Origin: Doris montereyensis
Taxonomy: Eukaryota; Mollusca; Gastropoda; Nudibranchia; Dorididae
Reading direction: 5' to 3'
Assembly: GCA_037039925.1 (NCBI GenBank)
Contig: JAXRKP010000022.1
Coordinates: forward strand, 58,501-122,500
Length of the DNA stretch: 64,000 nt
Made by a program: the position numbers and the translations under genes
The notes under the pieces: generated by a model
Databases searched by the model: none
The model's input: the letters and a program-made list of their open reading frames with translations, nothing else
Told to the model about the DNA's origin: nothing
Shown: positions 13,001-23,550 of the stretch, piece by piece
Layout: each line of letters starts with the position of its first letter
How positions within the stretch are numbered: the first letter of the stretch is position 1

Positions 13001-15798
13001 AAGGACCTAGCATCGATGGGATTCGGAACCCGGGACCTCATGATCCCAAGTTGTAGAAATTACACATGACACAATAAAGTGTAAACAGAGAAAAGGTCAA
13101 GTGCTTTGCATTGGTTTCAGTTTATGTCTCACACTCACCATCTGCAAGATGTCATCATCTTTGGGAACAACAAGAAGCTTTAAGCTGTTAGGACTGTGGA
13201 GAGAAAGGTGAAAAGCGGCAATGAGATATCATGATGTTGAAAAACAATGAACACGGTGATGCGAACAAGGACAATGATGATACTACAGAAAATTATGATG
13301 ATGTTGATGATTACAATGTCGCAGATGATGATAAAGAAAGAGAGATGGGTGAAATTGTTATGAGCAATAATGAGATAATTAAAACAAATCTATTTTAAAT
13401 AACAACAAATGACAGAAATTGTGTTTCATTGCAATTAATCCTGTTCCATAGGGGTGAATCCAAGCCAAAGAGTCTTAAGGGTGAATTAAAGGAAGCAACA
13501 AGATGAAAGACAAGCCAAAGAATCTTAAAGGTGAACAAGAGAAAGACAAGCCAAAGAGTCTTGGGGTGAAACAAGATGAAAGACAAGCCAAAGAGTCTTG
13601 AAACAAGGGTGAATTAAGAGAAAGTAACAAGATGAAAGACAAGCCAAAAGAGTCTTGGGGTGAATTAAAAGGAAGCAACAAGATGAAAGACAAGCCAAAA
13701 AGAGTCTTAGGGGTGAATTAAGAGAAAGTAACAAGATGAAAGACAAGCAAAGAGTCTTAGGGAATTGAGAGAAATAACAAGATGAAAGACAAGCCAAAGA
13801 GTCTTGGGGTGAATTAAAGAGAAAGTAACAAGATGAAAGACAAGCCAAAGAGTCTTGGGGTGAATTAAAGAAAGTAACAAGATGAAAGACAAGCCAAAGA
13901 TTCTTGGGGTGAATTAGAGAAAGTAACAAGATGAAAGACAAGCCAAAAAGTCTTAGGGGTGAATCGAGAGAAAAGTAACAAGATGAAAGACAAGCCAAAG
14001 AGTCTTGAGGTGAATCAAGAGAAAGCAACAAGATGAAAGACAAGCCAAGAGTCTTGGGTGAATCAAGAGGAAGCAACAAGATGAAAGACAAGCCAAAGAG
14101 TCTTGGGGTGAATTAAGAGAAACAGCAAGATGAAAGACAAGCCAAAGTCTTGGGGTGAATGAGAGGAAGCAACAAGATGAAAGACAAGCCAAAGAGTCTT
14201 GGGGTGAATTGAAGAGAAAGCAACAATAAGACAAGAAAGACAAGCCAAAAGAGTCTTAGGGGGTGAATCAAGGGGTGAATCAAGAAGCAGCAAGATGAAA
14301 GACAAGCCAAAGAGTCTTGGGGTGAATTAAGAAAGTAACAAGATGAAAGACAAGCCAAAGAGTGAAAGGAAAGAAGTGGGACCTATCAGCACACCTACAA
14401 AACAAAACAGCAGTGCAGTGATGAGATTGGCATTGCTAGCAAGCCACGTGGACTGAAACTGTTGATATCATTTTACACCGAATACTTACATTGATGATGA
14501 TAATGATTGTGATGATGACGACGACAATGATTTGTTGATAAAGCGTATTTTAAAAAAGTAAATTTCCGGCAAGGCTATTATAACCCACAGGACCGGAGTA
14601 TATCCCAATAATCACCTCCTGTCTAGGCCGCTAGTGTAACACAAGCTAATGATTGTACCCTTTTGCACATGTGGGGGAAAAAAGGCGTGTTAAGTGTCTT
14701 TCCCAAGGAACACACCGTCGGCCCTGGCTTTGCTAGAATTCAAACTCTGGACCTCATGATCCCCTGCCCGGCAGTCTAGCCGCTCGGCCACTGACACCCC
14801 GCATATAAAACATATCCACCACAGCATACCGTGAGGGTAAGAAGGCTCAGTTTTTCAATTAACTAAGCATCATTCTAGAATTGAGACCTATTGACAGAAG
14901 GTATCGCATACCTGTTTGTCACAGCTCAACACGTCCCACCATTAAAATAATCAATTTAAATAAAATAAAAATCCTCAAAGCTTCTATTGTTGTTCTACAC
15001 GTGGACAGCCCTGTAATCTCTCAATGCCAGCCCCACCTGGTTTTCAACACACAAAGCTAAACTCACATAAGCACACGCAGCACAACTGTACATCCAAAGA
15101 GCACCACTGACCAATATACATTTACCTGTATAATAATATAACACACGTTTACCTGTAAATCAAATATATATATATACTACAGTCACAATGTCATCGTATC
15201 TCTACCTTTACTTCCCGCGCATCCTACGCTTCTCTGGGCTATGATTGTACCCCAATTTGAATCAACACATACACGACACACATGCACACACACATACACA
15301 CAGACAACACTATTGTTCACACACACACAATACAAATGTGTAGATCAAAGTACACACCAAAAAGCGACTAGGCCTACTCATGAAATATGTTATACAACGA
15401 CAATCTATCATTTCATCCATCACAATGTAATATACATAATCATTTTATGTGTGTTGTTAAAATCCTTCTCTCGGTCGGATAGGACTGTATCGGAGGGTCG
15501 AGTGCCGAGTACACGTGTGTGTGTGTATGTATGTGTGTGTGTGTGTGTGTGCGTGTATGTGTGTGTATGTGCTCACGTCAGGTTACAGTAACACACTACT
15601 AACACACACCTGTCGTGAATCAATGAGATGACTTCTCCGTAGGATTTGCCGTTGATGGAGTCGCCGTTGACGGCCTGATTCGGTCCCCAGGGTTGAGTCC
15701 CCGCCAGGTGGGCCAGGCTTCCCGCCTTGACGCCCTTCACAAAGATGGTGTCCTGCGGTTCCGAGACTCACCTCTCGGCGAAGAAGACGGCCGGTCAC
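954..15798 (-). CDS. ARHGAP21/23-like Rho GTPase-activating protein, partial (PDZ and linker), frame-broken
   Basis: Eight minus-strand exon blocks resemble the N-terminal half of ARHGAP21/ARHGAP23. The PDZ half reads (E)PQDTIFVKGVKAGSLAH...VNGDSINGKSYGEVISLIHD, then SLKLLVVPKDDDILQM-AYQS, aligning with the family PDZ and its PKDEDILQLAYSQ end. A Ser/Pro-rich linker follows, with RKTSYLSAV and RRTSYLMATARDR motifs like the RRSSYLLA motif upstream of the PH domain. The PH and RhoGAP domains would lie beyond position 1; exons 5' of the PDZ were not found. Known role: RhoGAPs of this type act on Cdc42/RhoA at Golgi and junctions. At least seven single-base frame breaks occur, so I call it partial and possibly degenerate. 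Which paralogue it is stays open. Confidence 0.75.
1090..2348. other. Intron with two family-E repeat pieces nearby
   Basis: AT-rich. Holds a 58-bp piece of the GTGATCTCAGGGTGAATTA family at about 1375-1432 and imperfect local duplications (AGTAAATCTTTTGTTTACAT, about 1600-1670). No coding signal. Confidence 0.5.
2349..2462 (-). CDS. RhoGAP gene: linker exon
   Basis: Open frame MSASDSAIATERGAPHQTDT, AFGSNSFPVQLRRKPI between acceptor CTGCAG and donor GTGAGT. The exit base completes Asp in the next exon. Entry phase does not fit the exon at 4910. Confidence 0.6.
2785..4895. repeat. 2.1-kb minisatellite, 24-bp monomer
   Basis: About 85 variant copies of a unit with core CCAATTAACTACATAGGAA. 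Sub-variants (ATACGCC, ATACGAAGATGCC, GAAAACGCC) occur in blocks, showing stepwise amplification. Fills almost the whole intron and stops about 20 bases from the splice donor at 4909. Confidence 0.97.
4910..5261 (-). CDS. RhoGAP gene: Pro/Ser-rich linker exon
   Basis: Reads SAVPPSGIQEGRGVHTQAPQ...SSSSSSLYTGPPPPTAPEGQ..., then shifts frame at the G4 run 5017-5020 (one base short) into SPGGHGSSRLSSSVSANSLS...AASLARQ. Acceptor TTTTAG, donor GTAATA. A 2.1-kb satellite begins about 20 bases into the next intron. Exit phase does not match the next exon found, so a small exon may be missing. Confidence 0.6.
5262..5976. other. Intron with a spaced direct repeat
   Basis: Phrase CTAATCACAGTAAATTTAT appears at about 5621 and 5860, roughly 240 bp apart. 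Otherwise nothing recognised. Confidence 0.5.
5977..6486 (-). CDS. RhoGAP gene: linker exon with RKTSYL motif
   Basis: Begins VRKISTERHSPAVQLQTSGN in phase with the previous exon, continues PIVEIVSRHIPTDNATTQNL, breaks at the T3 run 6247-6249 (one base short), then LPFVPVLSSTNSGAGSESGM and PARKTSYLSAVNAPR. Acceptor CCCTAG, donor GTACGT. The split codon completes Ser with the next exon. Confidence 0.65.
6715..7560. repeat. Minisatellite, 40-bp monomer
   Basis: About 21 copies of a unit with core ATTTCAATGAGCAATGGTTC, then CTACAAATTACTACAAAGC. Some monomers are internally deleted. It ends 9 bases from the splice donor at 7569. Frames through it (e.g. 7188-7553) are repeat artefacts. Confidence 0.97.
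7570..8859 (-). CDS. RhoGAP gene: large Ser-rich linker exon, several frame breaks
   Basis: 1290 bp between acceptor GAACAG and donor AAG|GTACCT. Protein-like segments alternate between frames: VTTSFSDLSNSSKRRSHSTA; RVRKASLDETSSSFSSAKSK; RYSSRHSAYERTPSEKPMYV; ASDDLLDSKSESLGLYNQPS; a Gln run (YEQQQLQQQQYAQ); TRIEIQKKVGMPIVSHRKHL; YKMEIEKIRTQPKFSSIASR. Breaks sit near 8565, 8555, 8380, 8190, 8050, 7990 and 7775; several are at homopolymers, and the first is an in-frame TGA. A charged end PTIK joins the next exon in phase. Overlapping plus-strand frames here are shadows. Confidence 0.6.
9308..9668. mobile_element. Family C MITE-like element
   Basis: About 360 bp bounded by AGCTGCCAACC and its exact complement GGTTGGCAGCT. 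Relatives occur at 44035-44375 and 50920-51025. No coding capacity, so non-autonomous. Confidence 0.7.
10385..10700 (-). mobile_element. Non-LTR retrotransposon fragment, C-terminal
   Basis: Minus-strand pieces VRESRLRWYQHVKGKG and RRYMEIMQEDTKIVGIRDG match the C-terminal LRW-HV...GRPKRR-x-D-x-x-EDM region of LINE polyproteins. Frame-broken and short; probably the same broad family as the 62.3-kb element. Confidence 0.7.
10701..12110. other. Intron, AT-rich, with a short tandem region
   Basis: About four loose copies of GGGTGACATATATATATGG-type units lie at 11295-11470. From 11880 to 12110 the strand is very A-rich. No exon recognised. Confidence 0.5.
12224..12323 (-). CDS. RhoGAP gene: linker exon after PDZ
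   Basis: Starts AYQS, matching AYSQ after the PDZ, then after one base is discounted from the C run at 12304-12309 reads DAMSSSTGSLSEARPPVSEC. A second break falls at the CCCC/GGGG run near 12234. Acceptor TTGCAG, donor GTGAGT. As read, both frames close early. Confidence 0.6.
12535..12690. repeat. Minisatellite, about 40-bp monomer, four copies
   Basis: Unit core AGTCACTGAAATCTCAAAGG followed by an A-rich stretch. Confidence 0.85.
12860..13056 (-). mobile_element. SINE family A copy (diverged)
   Basis: Contains the family body TTTGCACCTGG and the reversed tRNA-like head GGATTCGGAACCCGGGACC-TCATGATCC. Truncated at the far end of the head. Confidence 0.7.
13139..13193 (-). CDS. RhoGAP gene: PDZ exon, end
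   Basis: Short exon (S)PNSLKLLVVPKDDDILQM between acceptor TCCACAG and donor GTGAGT. Aligns with the last PDZ strand and PKDEDILQL of ARHGAP23; phase fits the previous exon. This is the best single piece of evidence for the family. Confidence 0.85.
13445..14365. repeat. Minisatellite, about 48-bp monomer
   Basis: About 19 copies with core AAGATGAAAGACAAGCCAAA then GAGTCTTGGGGTGAATTAA. The GGGTGAATTA-AAACAAGATGAAAGA order is that of interspersed family E. Long frames (e.g. 13525-14091, minus) are artefacts. Confidence 0.95.
14565..14805 (-). mobile_element. SINE family A copy
   Basis: Body AATCACCTCCTGTCTAGG, GTACCCTTTTGCAC, TTTCCCAAGGAACACA, then on the minus strand the tRNA-like head with box A TGGCCGAGCGGCTAG and a decayed box B. 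Confidence 0.85.
14806..15609. other. Intron with CA/GT microsatellites
   Basis: CA-rich stretch at 15265-15335 and (GT)n at 15516-15572. The plus-strand frame at 15241-15591 is translated repeat, not a gene. Confidence 0.6.
15610..15798 (-). CDS. RhoGAP gene: PDZ exon, first part
   Basis: Contains DTIFVKGVKAGSLAHLAG, then after small indels AVNGDSINGKSYGEVISLIH, the carboxylate loop/helix part of a PDZ domain as in ARHGAP21/23. A C run at 15699-15702 is one base too long for the frame and about one base is missing near 15677; the two nearly compensate. Donor GTGTGTG. The upstream limit is uncertain: acceptor at 15799 or at 15753. Confidence 0.75.
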
Positions 15799-15819
15799 CT
15801 TGGTGGGTGGAAGACAAAG

Positions 15820-16200
15820 GGTGGAGGGGGGGGGGTGGGGTGATTAATGACAAGTACGTAATCGTTGGGAGGGGTGGTTAGAGAATGATTGAGGAACAGG
15901 AAGGGGTGGGGGTGATTAAAGAATGATTGAGGAAGAGGAAGGGTGGGGGTGGGGGAAGCGACGAAAGGAGTAGGGATGGACAACACATAGAGTGACAACT
16001 AAGTTGAATGATAGAAAAGGAGGATAATGGTGATGGTTATAATTAAAGTAATAATAACTAGAAGAAGGAGAAGAAGAAAGAAGAAGAAGAAGAAGAAGAA
16101 GAAGAAGGAGAAGAAGAAGAAGGAGGAGAAGAAGAAGAAGAAGAAGAAGAAAAAGAAGAAGAAGAAGAAAGAAGCATAAGAAGAAGAAAAATGCTTGAAC
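15820..16200. repeat. G-rich and (GAA)n purine tracts
   Basis: 15820-15960 holds two GGGGTGGGGGTGATTAAAGAATGATTGAGG-like copies (core AGAATGATTGAGGAA). 16057-16190 is nearly pure AAG/GAA. Low-complexity frames over it are not genes. Confidence 0.9.
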
Positions 16201-16611
16201 ACGTTCAACAAGTATCCTTAATAATATTATTAATATTAATATTATTATCATCATCATTATTACTCTCAACCTAGGACACAAAAACTTCTATGACTAATCA
16301 AAAGAGACGGCAGCCTCTAGCTCACTTAATGGTTTTGACGGAATTCGTAGTCCCTCAAGAGGGAGGGCAGATAAAAACATAAATTATATTCCCGGAGTCT
16401 CTAGATCTGTTTCGCGGCACTTCAGTGAAATATGCAAGACCGGGTTATCAACAAGAACAAATTACAGCTGCGATTACTTTATCGGTTCTTATGGGGTGGT
16501 GGGTGGTGGGGGAGGGGGATGGGGGCTACACTCTGTCTACTCGCTTTTAAACTGAAATGTGCGATTTGAAGTAAGGTCTCGAGTGGAAGTGTTTGCCGTT
16601 TGTCTTTGTAG

Positions 16612-16935
<324 letters not shown>

Positions 16936-17389
16936 AATAACTGTGAAAATTAAAATGATGAAATAAAAAGTTGAATCAAAACAAAACAAGCCCCGAGAAT
17001 CTATAAATATAAACGACAACAAACAACAAAACATGTCTGATATTGATTAAAGTTTCAGTGGCATTCTCTCAAATTGGAAACTTGTGAGATAAACCTGTGG
17101 GCCTCGCACGCACTTCAACACACTTCGTTATCACCGTGGTGTTGTTATTGCTTTGCCTTGGCGTGCAATAATAATTATCGTTTTGAAAGGCCAGGCAAAT
17201 GATTCTTATCAACATCTCGGACGGTGAGCTGAGCTCATGGGATGGATGTTCAGGGGCAGGTACACCTGGCGGGAGGTTTGATCTCACTGCACGTGATACG
17301 AGGTGCCAGGGAGGATATCACCACTCTTCTCCCCTGGCGTTTGGTCGGTAACTTGAGTTGATTGCCTTACCCACACCCGTAGCACTCAA

Positions 17390-18455
17390 CGAGATATGTT
17401 AACATCAGTAATGACTGTTTGTAGTGTAACGAGAAATCTTAAAATCGGTGTAACGAGAAATCTTAAAATCGGTGTAACGAGAAATCTTAAAATCAGTGTA
17501 ACGAGAAATCTTAAAAATCGAGAAATCTTAAAACAGTGTAACAGAGTACTGACTGTTTGTAGTCTAACGAGAAATCTTAAAATCGTACCGACTGTTTGTA
17601 GTCTAACGAGAAATCTTAAAATCATACAGACTGTTTGTAGCCTAACGAGAAATCTTAAAATCAGTACTGACTGTTTGTAGTCTAACGAGAAATCTTAAAA
17701 TCAGTACCGACTGCTTGTAGTGTAACGAGAAATCTTAAAATCAGTACCGACTATTTGTAGTGTAACGAGAAATCTTAAAATCAGTACTGACTGTTTGTAG
17801 TCTCACGAGAAATCTTAAAATCAGTACCGACTGCTTGTAGTGTAACGAGAAATCTTAAAATCAGTACCGACTGTTTGTAGTGTAACGAGAAATCTTAAAA
17901 TCAGTACCGGCTGTTTGTAGTCTCACGAGAAATCTTAAAATCAGTACCGACTGTTTGTAGTGTAACGAGAAATCTTAAAATCAGTACTGACTGTTTGTAG
18001 TGTAACGAGAAATGTTAAAATCAGTACTGACTGTTTGTAGTGTAACGAGAAATCTTACAATCAGTACTGACTGTTTGTAGTGTAACGAGAAATCTTAAAA
18101 TCAGTACCGACTGTTTGTAGTGTAACGAGAAATCTTAAAATCAGTACTGACTGTTTGTAGTGTAACGAGAAATCTTAAAACTCGAAGTCTTAAAATCAGT
18201 ACCGACTGTTTGTAGTGTAACGAGAAATCTTAAAATCAGTACTGACTGTTTGTAGTAACGAGAAATCTTTAAAATCAGTACCGGCTGTTTTGTAGTCTCA
18301 CGAGAAATCTTAAAATCAGTACTGACTGTTTGTAATCTCACGAGAAATCTTAAAATCAGTACCGACTGTTTGTAGTGTAACGAGAAATCTTAAAATCAGT
18401 ACCGACTGTTAGTAGTGTAACGAGAAATCTTTAAATCAGTACCGGCTGTTTCAGC
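17390..18455. repeat. 1.07-kb minisatellite, 40-bp monomer
   Basis: About 26 copies, core GTAACGAGAAATCTTAAAAT plus CAGTACCGACTGTTTGTAGT. A 20-bp sub-repeat starts the array at 17430-17510, then the 40-bp form takes over: a visible change of monomer length. Confidence 0.97.
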
Positions 18456-19110
18456 GTATCCCTGCGTACAATGGTATCGGCTCAGATCTACATTTAGAGG
18501 TGAGATGGAAGAAGTCATCCACAATCCCTTACCCTGGCCATACTTACACAGGGTTACAACGTTTTCTTCTGCGATACGAATCCGATATGAGCATAATAAG
18601 TAATTGACTGCATTGTATATAATGTTTTCGGTAAGCAAGGTGAAGGTCTCATATCCAGCGTTGGGTGACCGGGAAAAGAATTCCGATTTTCTAGGCAAAC
18701 AGTAATAATTACAACGTGCTAGCTTGCCATTGCTTTCCACTCCCACCCTATTTAGAGCCTGCAACAGACCAACCTACCCTACCTATTTCACCTTGGCAAT
18801 GCATCTTATGTAATCAATTGAAATTATAAGGCACACTGTTTGATCATGGCGGCGTAATAGAGTACAATCAGACAGTGCCCACCCCTCCCCCCTCCCTCCC
18901 TTTAAATCCCAAAATATCATTTTATGACTGACCACTGCATCCTACTTGCCTCGTTAATAAAAATGAAGAAAGAGGGGGGGGGGGAAGGGTAGACGTTCCC
19001 TTTCAAGGCACACACCTCACATAAAAATACATACATCTAAAGCAACAGTTATATAACTTTGACTTGGTCGTTCCTTGTACATTCAAGGCTATGTTTGCTT
19101 AACCATAGTT
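18456..19110. other. Intergenic or 5' intron, unique
   Basis: No exon or element recognised. Position is compatible with missing 5' exons of the RhoGAP gene. Confidence 0.4.
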
Positions 19111-19625
19111 TCCAGCACAAAAGTAACCATAGTTTACCAGTCCGCTAAAGTAACCATAGTTTACCAGTCCACTAAAAGTAACCGTTACCAGTCCTAAAAG
19201 TAACCATAGTTTACCAGTCCGCTAAAAGTAACCATAGTTTACCAGTCCGCTAAAAGTAACCATAGTTTGTTAGTCCGCTAAAAGTAACCATAGTTTACCA
19301 GTCCGCTAAAAGTAACCATAGTTTACCAGTCCGCTAAAAGTAACCATAGTCTGCTTTACCAGTCCGCTAAAAGTAACCATAGTTTGCCAGTCCGCTAAAA
19401 GTAACCATAATTTGCCAGTCCGCTAAAAGTAACCATAGTTTACCAGTCCGCTAAAAGTAACCTGGTTTACCAGTCCGCTTTATTATCAGGTTGCCAGTCA
19501 CTAAATAGTTTACCAGTCCGCTAAAAGGAACATTTGTTTACCAGTCCGCTAAAGTAACCGCAATTTGCCAGTCCGCTAAAAGTAACCATTTGCCAGTCCG
19601 CTAAAAGTAACCATGGTTCGTAGTT
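19110..19625. repeat. Minisatellite, 28-bp monomer
   Basis: About 18 copies, core ACCATAGTTTACCAGTCCGC. Confidence 0.95.
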
Positions 19626-19795
19626 TAAAAAATCGTCGTTTCCATTCGAGGAATCTTTTTTTTTATTATCAGATGTGACGTTTAATAAAGGAACATTTGT
19701 TTATAGTTCCCCGTCTTTAGGTAGATTTTATATTGACCGAAGCCGCCATTTAAAACATAAAAGGTTTTTAAATTAGAAAGTAGGAATAGTATTAC

Positions 19796-20052
19796 TCAAA
19801 CCACAAACACAAAGACACGCAAACACAAAGACAAGCAAATACAATGACACGCAAACACAAAGACATGCAAACACAATGACACGCAAACACAATGACACGC
19901 AAACACAAAGACACGCAAACGCAAACCACAAACACAAAGACACGCTAACACAAAGACAAGCAAACACAACGACACCCAAACACAAAGGCACGCAAACACA
20001 AAGACATGCAAACACAAAGTCACACAAACACAAAGACATGCAAACACACATA
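19796..20052. repeat. Minisatellite, about 18-bp monomer
   Basis: About 14 copies of AACACAAAGACACGCA-type units; the CVCVSLCL minus-strand frames are artefacts. Confidence 0.93.
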
Positions 20053-20132
20053 TGATTGTTTAGACCTGAGATTTCAGCGTCAGCCAAATAGCCAGTAGAC
20101 AGAACTCGACGTCATAGGAGGAAGACCAATTC

Positions 20133-20405
20133 GAGGCGGTGAACTGTGAAGAACAATCTGGTAACCCATGAACACCCTAACTGTGAAGAACAATCTGGTA
20201 ACCCATGAACACCCTAACTGTGAAGAACAATCTGGTTACCCATGAACACCCTAACTGTGAAGAACAATCTGGTAACCCATGAACACCCTAACTGTGAAGA
20301 ACAATCTGGTAACCCATAAACACCCTAATTGTGAAGAACAATCTGGCAACTCACGAACACTCTAACTGTGAAGAACAACCTGGCAACCCACAAACACCCT
20401 AATAT
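20133..20405. repeat. Minisatellite, 36-bp monomer, seven copies
   Basis: Core TGTGAAGAACAATCTGGTAA then CCCATGAACACCCTAAC; the last copies diverge. Confidence 0.95.
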
Positions 20406-20734
20406 CACACGATGATATCATAAAAAACCAACTGCTGCAACAACGGCCAAATTATTTACAAATTTCATCAGCACTCAAATGATTTTTTTTTTTTAAACAA
20501 ATGGCGGGACGATAAAAGATGGCTTATCGCTACCAAATATTACCATACATGAAATGAAATCAGTAGAAATTACCCAATGCTTTAAATTGAACATGAAAAG
20601 AAAACAGTGACGGCTATAAGCATGCAAAACCATACCTATGAGTTCTAAGAAAAGGCCGACAACATAGAAAGATACAGTCACTCCTACACCTAATGGGTGT
20701 AATAAATAACTTTCTTTCCCCTTTTTAAAAAAAT

Positions 20735-20870
20735 ATTTGGATTTCACCCTGTCTATCATATGCGGTAATCTCAGGGTTAATCACGAGGAAACGCGGATAG
20801 ATGACAGAAAGACATGTGAAGGAGGGCAAAGAAAGAAGTAGGACTTACCAGTAGCCCCCGCGTAATAAAT
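20735..20870. repeat. Interspersed family E copy
   Basis: Contains ACCCTGTCTATCATATGCGG, TAATCTCAGGGTTAAT and AGGAAACGCGG...GACAGAAAGACATGTGAA, the full order of this family. Confidence 0.75.
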
Positions 20871-21639
20871 CGCACAGACATGTCATTCAAGGTCAACAGG
20901 GATGAAGAGGAGACGAGCACGAGGCAGACTGGTAAAGGAAACAAAATCCTTAGAAGCAAGGAGTCTTGAAACCCCACCCCACCCCTACTGCCCCCAAGAC
21001 ACACCATGGGTGCCAGCACCCAAGGTCACTGAAACCTAACTTTAAATTTTCAATTTTGCCAAACCTGAAAATGCTCCCAAAACGCGCAACATAGGCATAA
21101 CCTATTGCACAATGTAATTGTATTAATGTTATGCTTTCTGTATAAGTGACTACAAAAACACTAAAATACTTATATTATACAGTTGTCTCTTTCTAGGTGA
21201 AACGGAGAATTCGACTATTTGAGAACATCGCCAAACCAGAGATTTTTTTTTGACAGAATGAACCGGAATAGCGATTCCCATGAGACACACACAAAGCAAT
21301 TATCAGGCTTTTAACTCTCCACTTCAATGCCCCCATATCTACAGAACAGGCTGTTTGGGAAATTTGAGTATGATAAGATTTCGTAATTCAAACAACATGG
21401 AAGATTTCACATGAGGCAAGGGCACAACAAAGACAGGGAAAAGTTGGTTACGAAAACCAATGTTGTAAATGAAAGATTCAAAAGACAGCAACAAAAGTTT
21501 TTATGTCTGCCTTCAAACATTAAATCTAACTCAATCACCCACGTTCTTTTTGTCTACATGCATGCGTTTCATGTTCATAAAAATGTAAAACAGAAGTTTC
21601 CAAACTGAAAATCATGGAAAAATGGTACAAGCTGTGAAA

Positions 21640-22985
21640 CTGGGGACCGAACTCGCTTAAATTGGGGATCAAACTCATCTAAAATGGAGATCACACTCAC
21701 CTTAACTGGGGATCAAACTCGTCTAAACTGGGGACCAAATTCGACCAGACTAAGGATTAAACTCACCTAAATTGGGGATTAAACTCACCTAAATTGGGGA
21801 TTAAACTCACCTAAATTGGGGATTAAACTCACCTAAATTGGGGATTAAACTCACCTAAATTGGGGATTAAACTCACCTAAATTGGGGATTAAACTCACCT
21901 AAATTGGGGATTAAACTCACCTAAATTGGGGATTAAACTCGTCTAAATTGGGGATTAAACTCACCTAAATTGGGGATTAAACTCGCCTAAATTGGGGATT
22001 AAACTCACCTAAATTGGGGATTAAACTCACCTAAATTGGGGATTAAACTCGCCAAGACTAGGAATCAAACTCACCTAAATTGGGGATTAAACTCGCCAAG
22101 ACTAGGAATCAAACTCACCTAAATTGGGGATTAAACTGCGCCAAGACTAGGAATCAAACTCACCTAAATTGGGGATTAAACTCGCCAAGACTAGGAATCA
22201 AACTCACCTAAATTGGGGATTAAACTCGCCAAGACTAGGAATCAAACTCACCTAAATTGGGGATTAAACTCGCCAAGACTAGGAATCAAACTCACCAAAA
22301 TGTGGGATCAAACTGTGGAATCAAACTGTGGGATCGAACTGTGGGATCAAACTTGTCCAGACTAGGGATCAAACTCACCTTAATGCGGGGTTAAACTGTG
22401 GGATCAAACTCGTCCAGACTAAGAATCAAACTCACCTAAATGCGGGATCAAACTGTGGAATCAAACTGTGGGATCGAACTGTGGGATCAAACTCGTCCAG
22501 ACTAGGGATCAAACTCACCTAAATGTGGGGTTAAACTGTGGGATCAAACCTAAAGTGGGGTCCAGACCAGGGATCAAACTCACCTAAATGCGGGATTAAA
22601 CTGTGGGATCAAACTAGACGTCCAGACTAAGGATCAAACTCACCTAAATGCGGGATTAAACTGTGGGATCAAACTGTGGGATCAAACTCGTCCAGACTAA
22701 GGATCAAACTTACCTAAATGCGGGATTAAACTGTGGGATCAAACTCGTAGACTGGGAAACAGACCAAGGATCAAACTCACAGAAATGTGGGATCAAACTT
22801 GTCCAGACTAGGGATCAAAGTCACCTAAATTGGGGATCAAACTCGTGTAGACTGGGAAACAAACTAGCCTAAATTGGGGATCAAACTCGTCTATAGTGGG
22901 GATCAAACAGCTAAATTGGGGATCATAAACTTGTCCAGACGGGATCAAAATCGCCAAAATTGGGGATCATCACTTGCATCACCTA
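21640..22985. repeat. 1.35-kb minisatellite, 22-bp and composite monomers
   Basis: Starts with near-perfect 22-bp units (core GGGGATTAAACTCACCTAAA), moves to alternating 22-bp types (CGCCAAGACTAGGAATCAAA), then to higher-order blocks with GTGGGATCAAACTGTGGAA. A gradient from homogeneous to higher-order structure. Confidence 0.97.
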
Positions 22986-23469
22986 ACTGAAATCATCTTC
23001 AAACTGTTTCTTTTATTGTATTGCTTGCAACTGAAATCCCATTACATTTTCAAGACATCTAGGGTGGCAGAAAAATGACAGCAAAAAAAGAGAACAGGTG
23101 ACTGTTCAGATGACATTGTACAAAAATTTGGCATATCGACCGTACAAAAAATTGGAACACTTCAAAAGCAATAACACAAGGATGAATTTCCAACAACTGT
23201 TGTTGTCGTGGAATGCTCGTCACAGAAAAGATGAGTACCAGTATGAAAATGTCAACCTGTCCTTTCCCAACATATCGCCAGTGTGCTAAGACATTGGTCT
23301 CAAAAAGTCAAAACACCCACTTTGTCCAAAACGAAACAAGATTCATTTAAACGGATTCCCCATCCTATCATCTGTCATTGTAGTAAATGAGGGGGAAATG
23401 CGGCGGGGCGTTCGAGTTATCGTGGACGGCGTTTCAATTTGGCCTATGTTACTGGCTGAGTCAGCCCAA

Positions 23470-23478
23470 TAGAGTTGT

Positions 23479-23536
<58 letters not shown>

Positions 23537-23550
23537 TAATAATAATAATA
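23470..23550. repeat. (AAT)n microsatellite, left part
   Basis: ATA/AAT repeat that continues at 24522 beyond the inserted MITE. Confidence 0.95.

Noticed and set aside
13525..14358. Leu-rich minus-strand frames that look like membrane proteins
   Set aside because: Every 16 residues repeat; they follow the 48-bp satellite.
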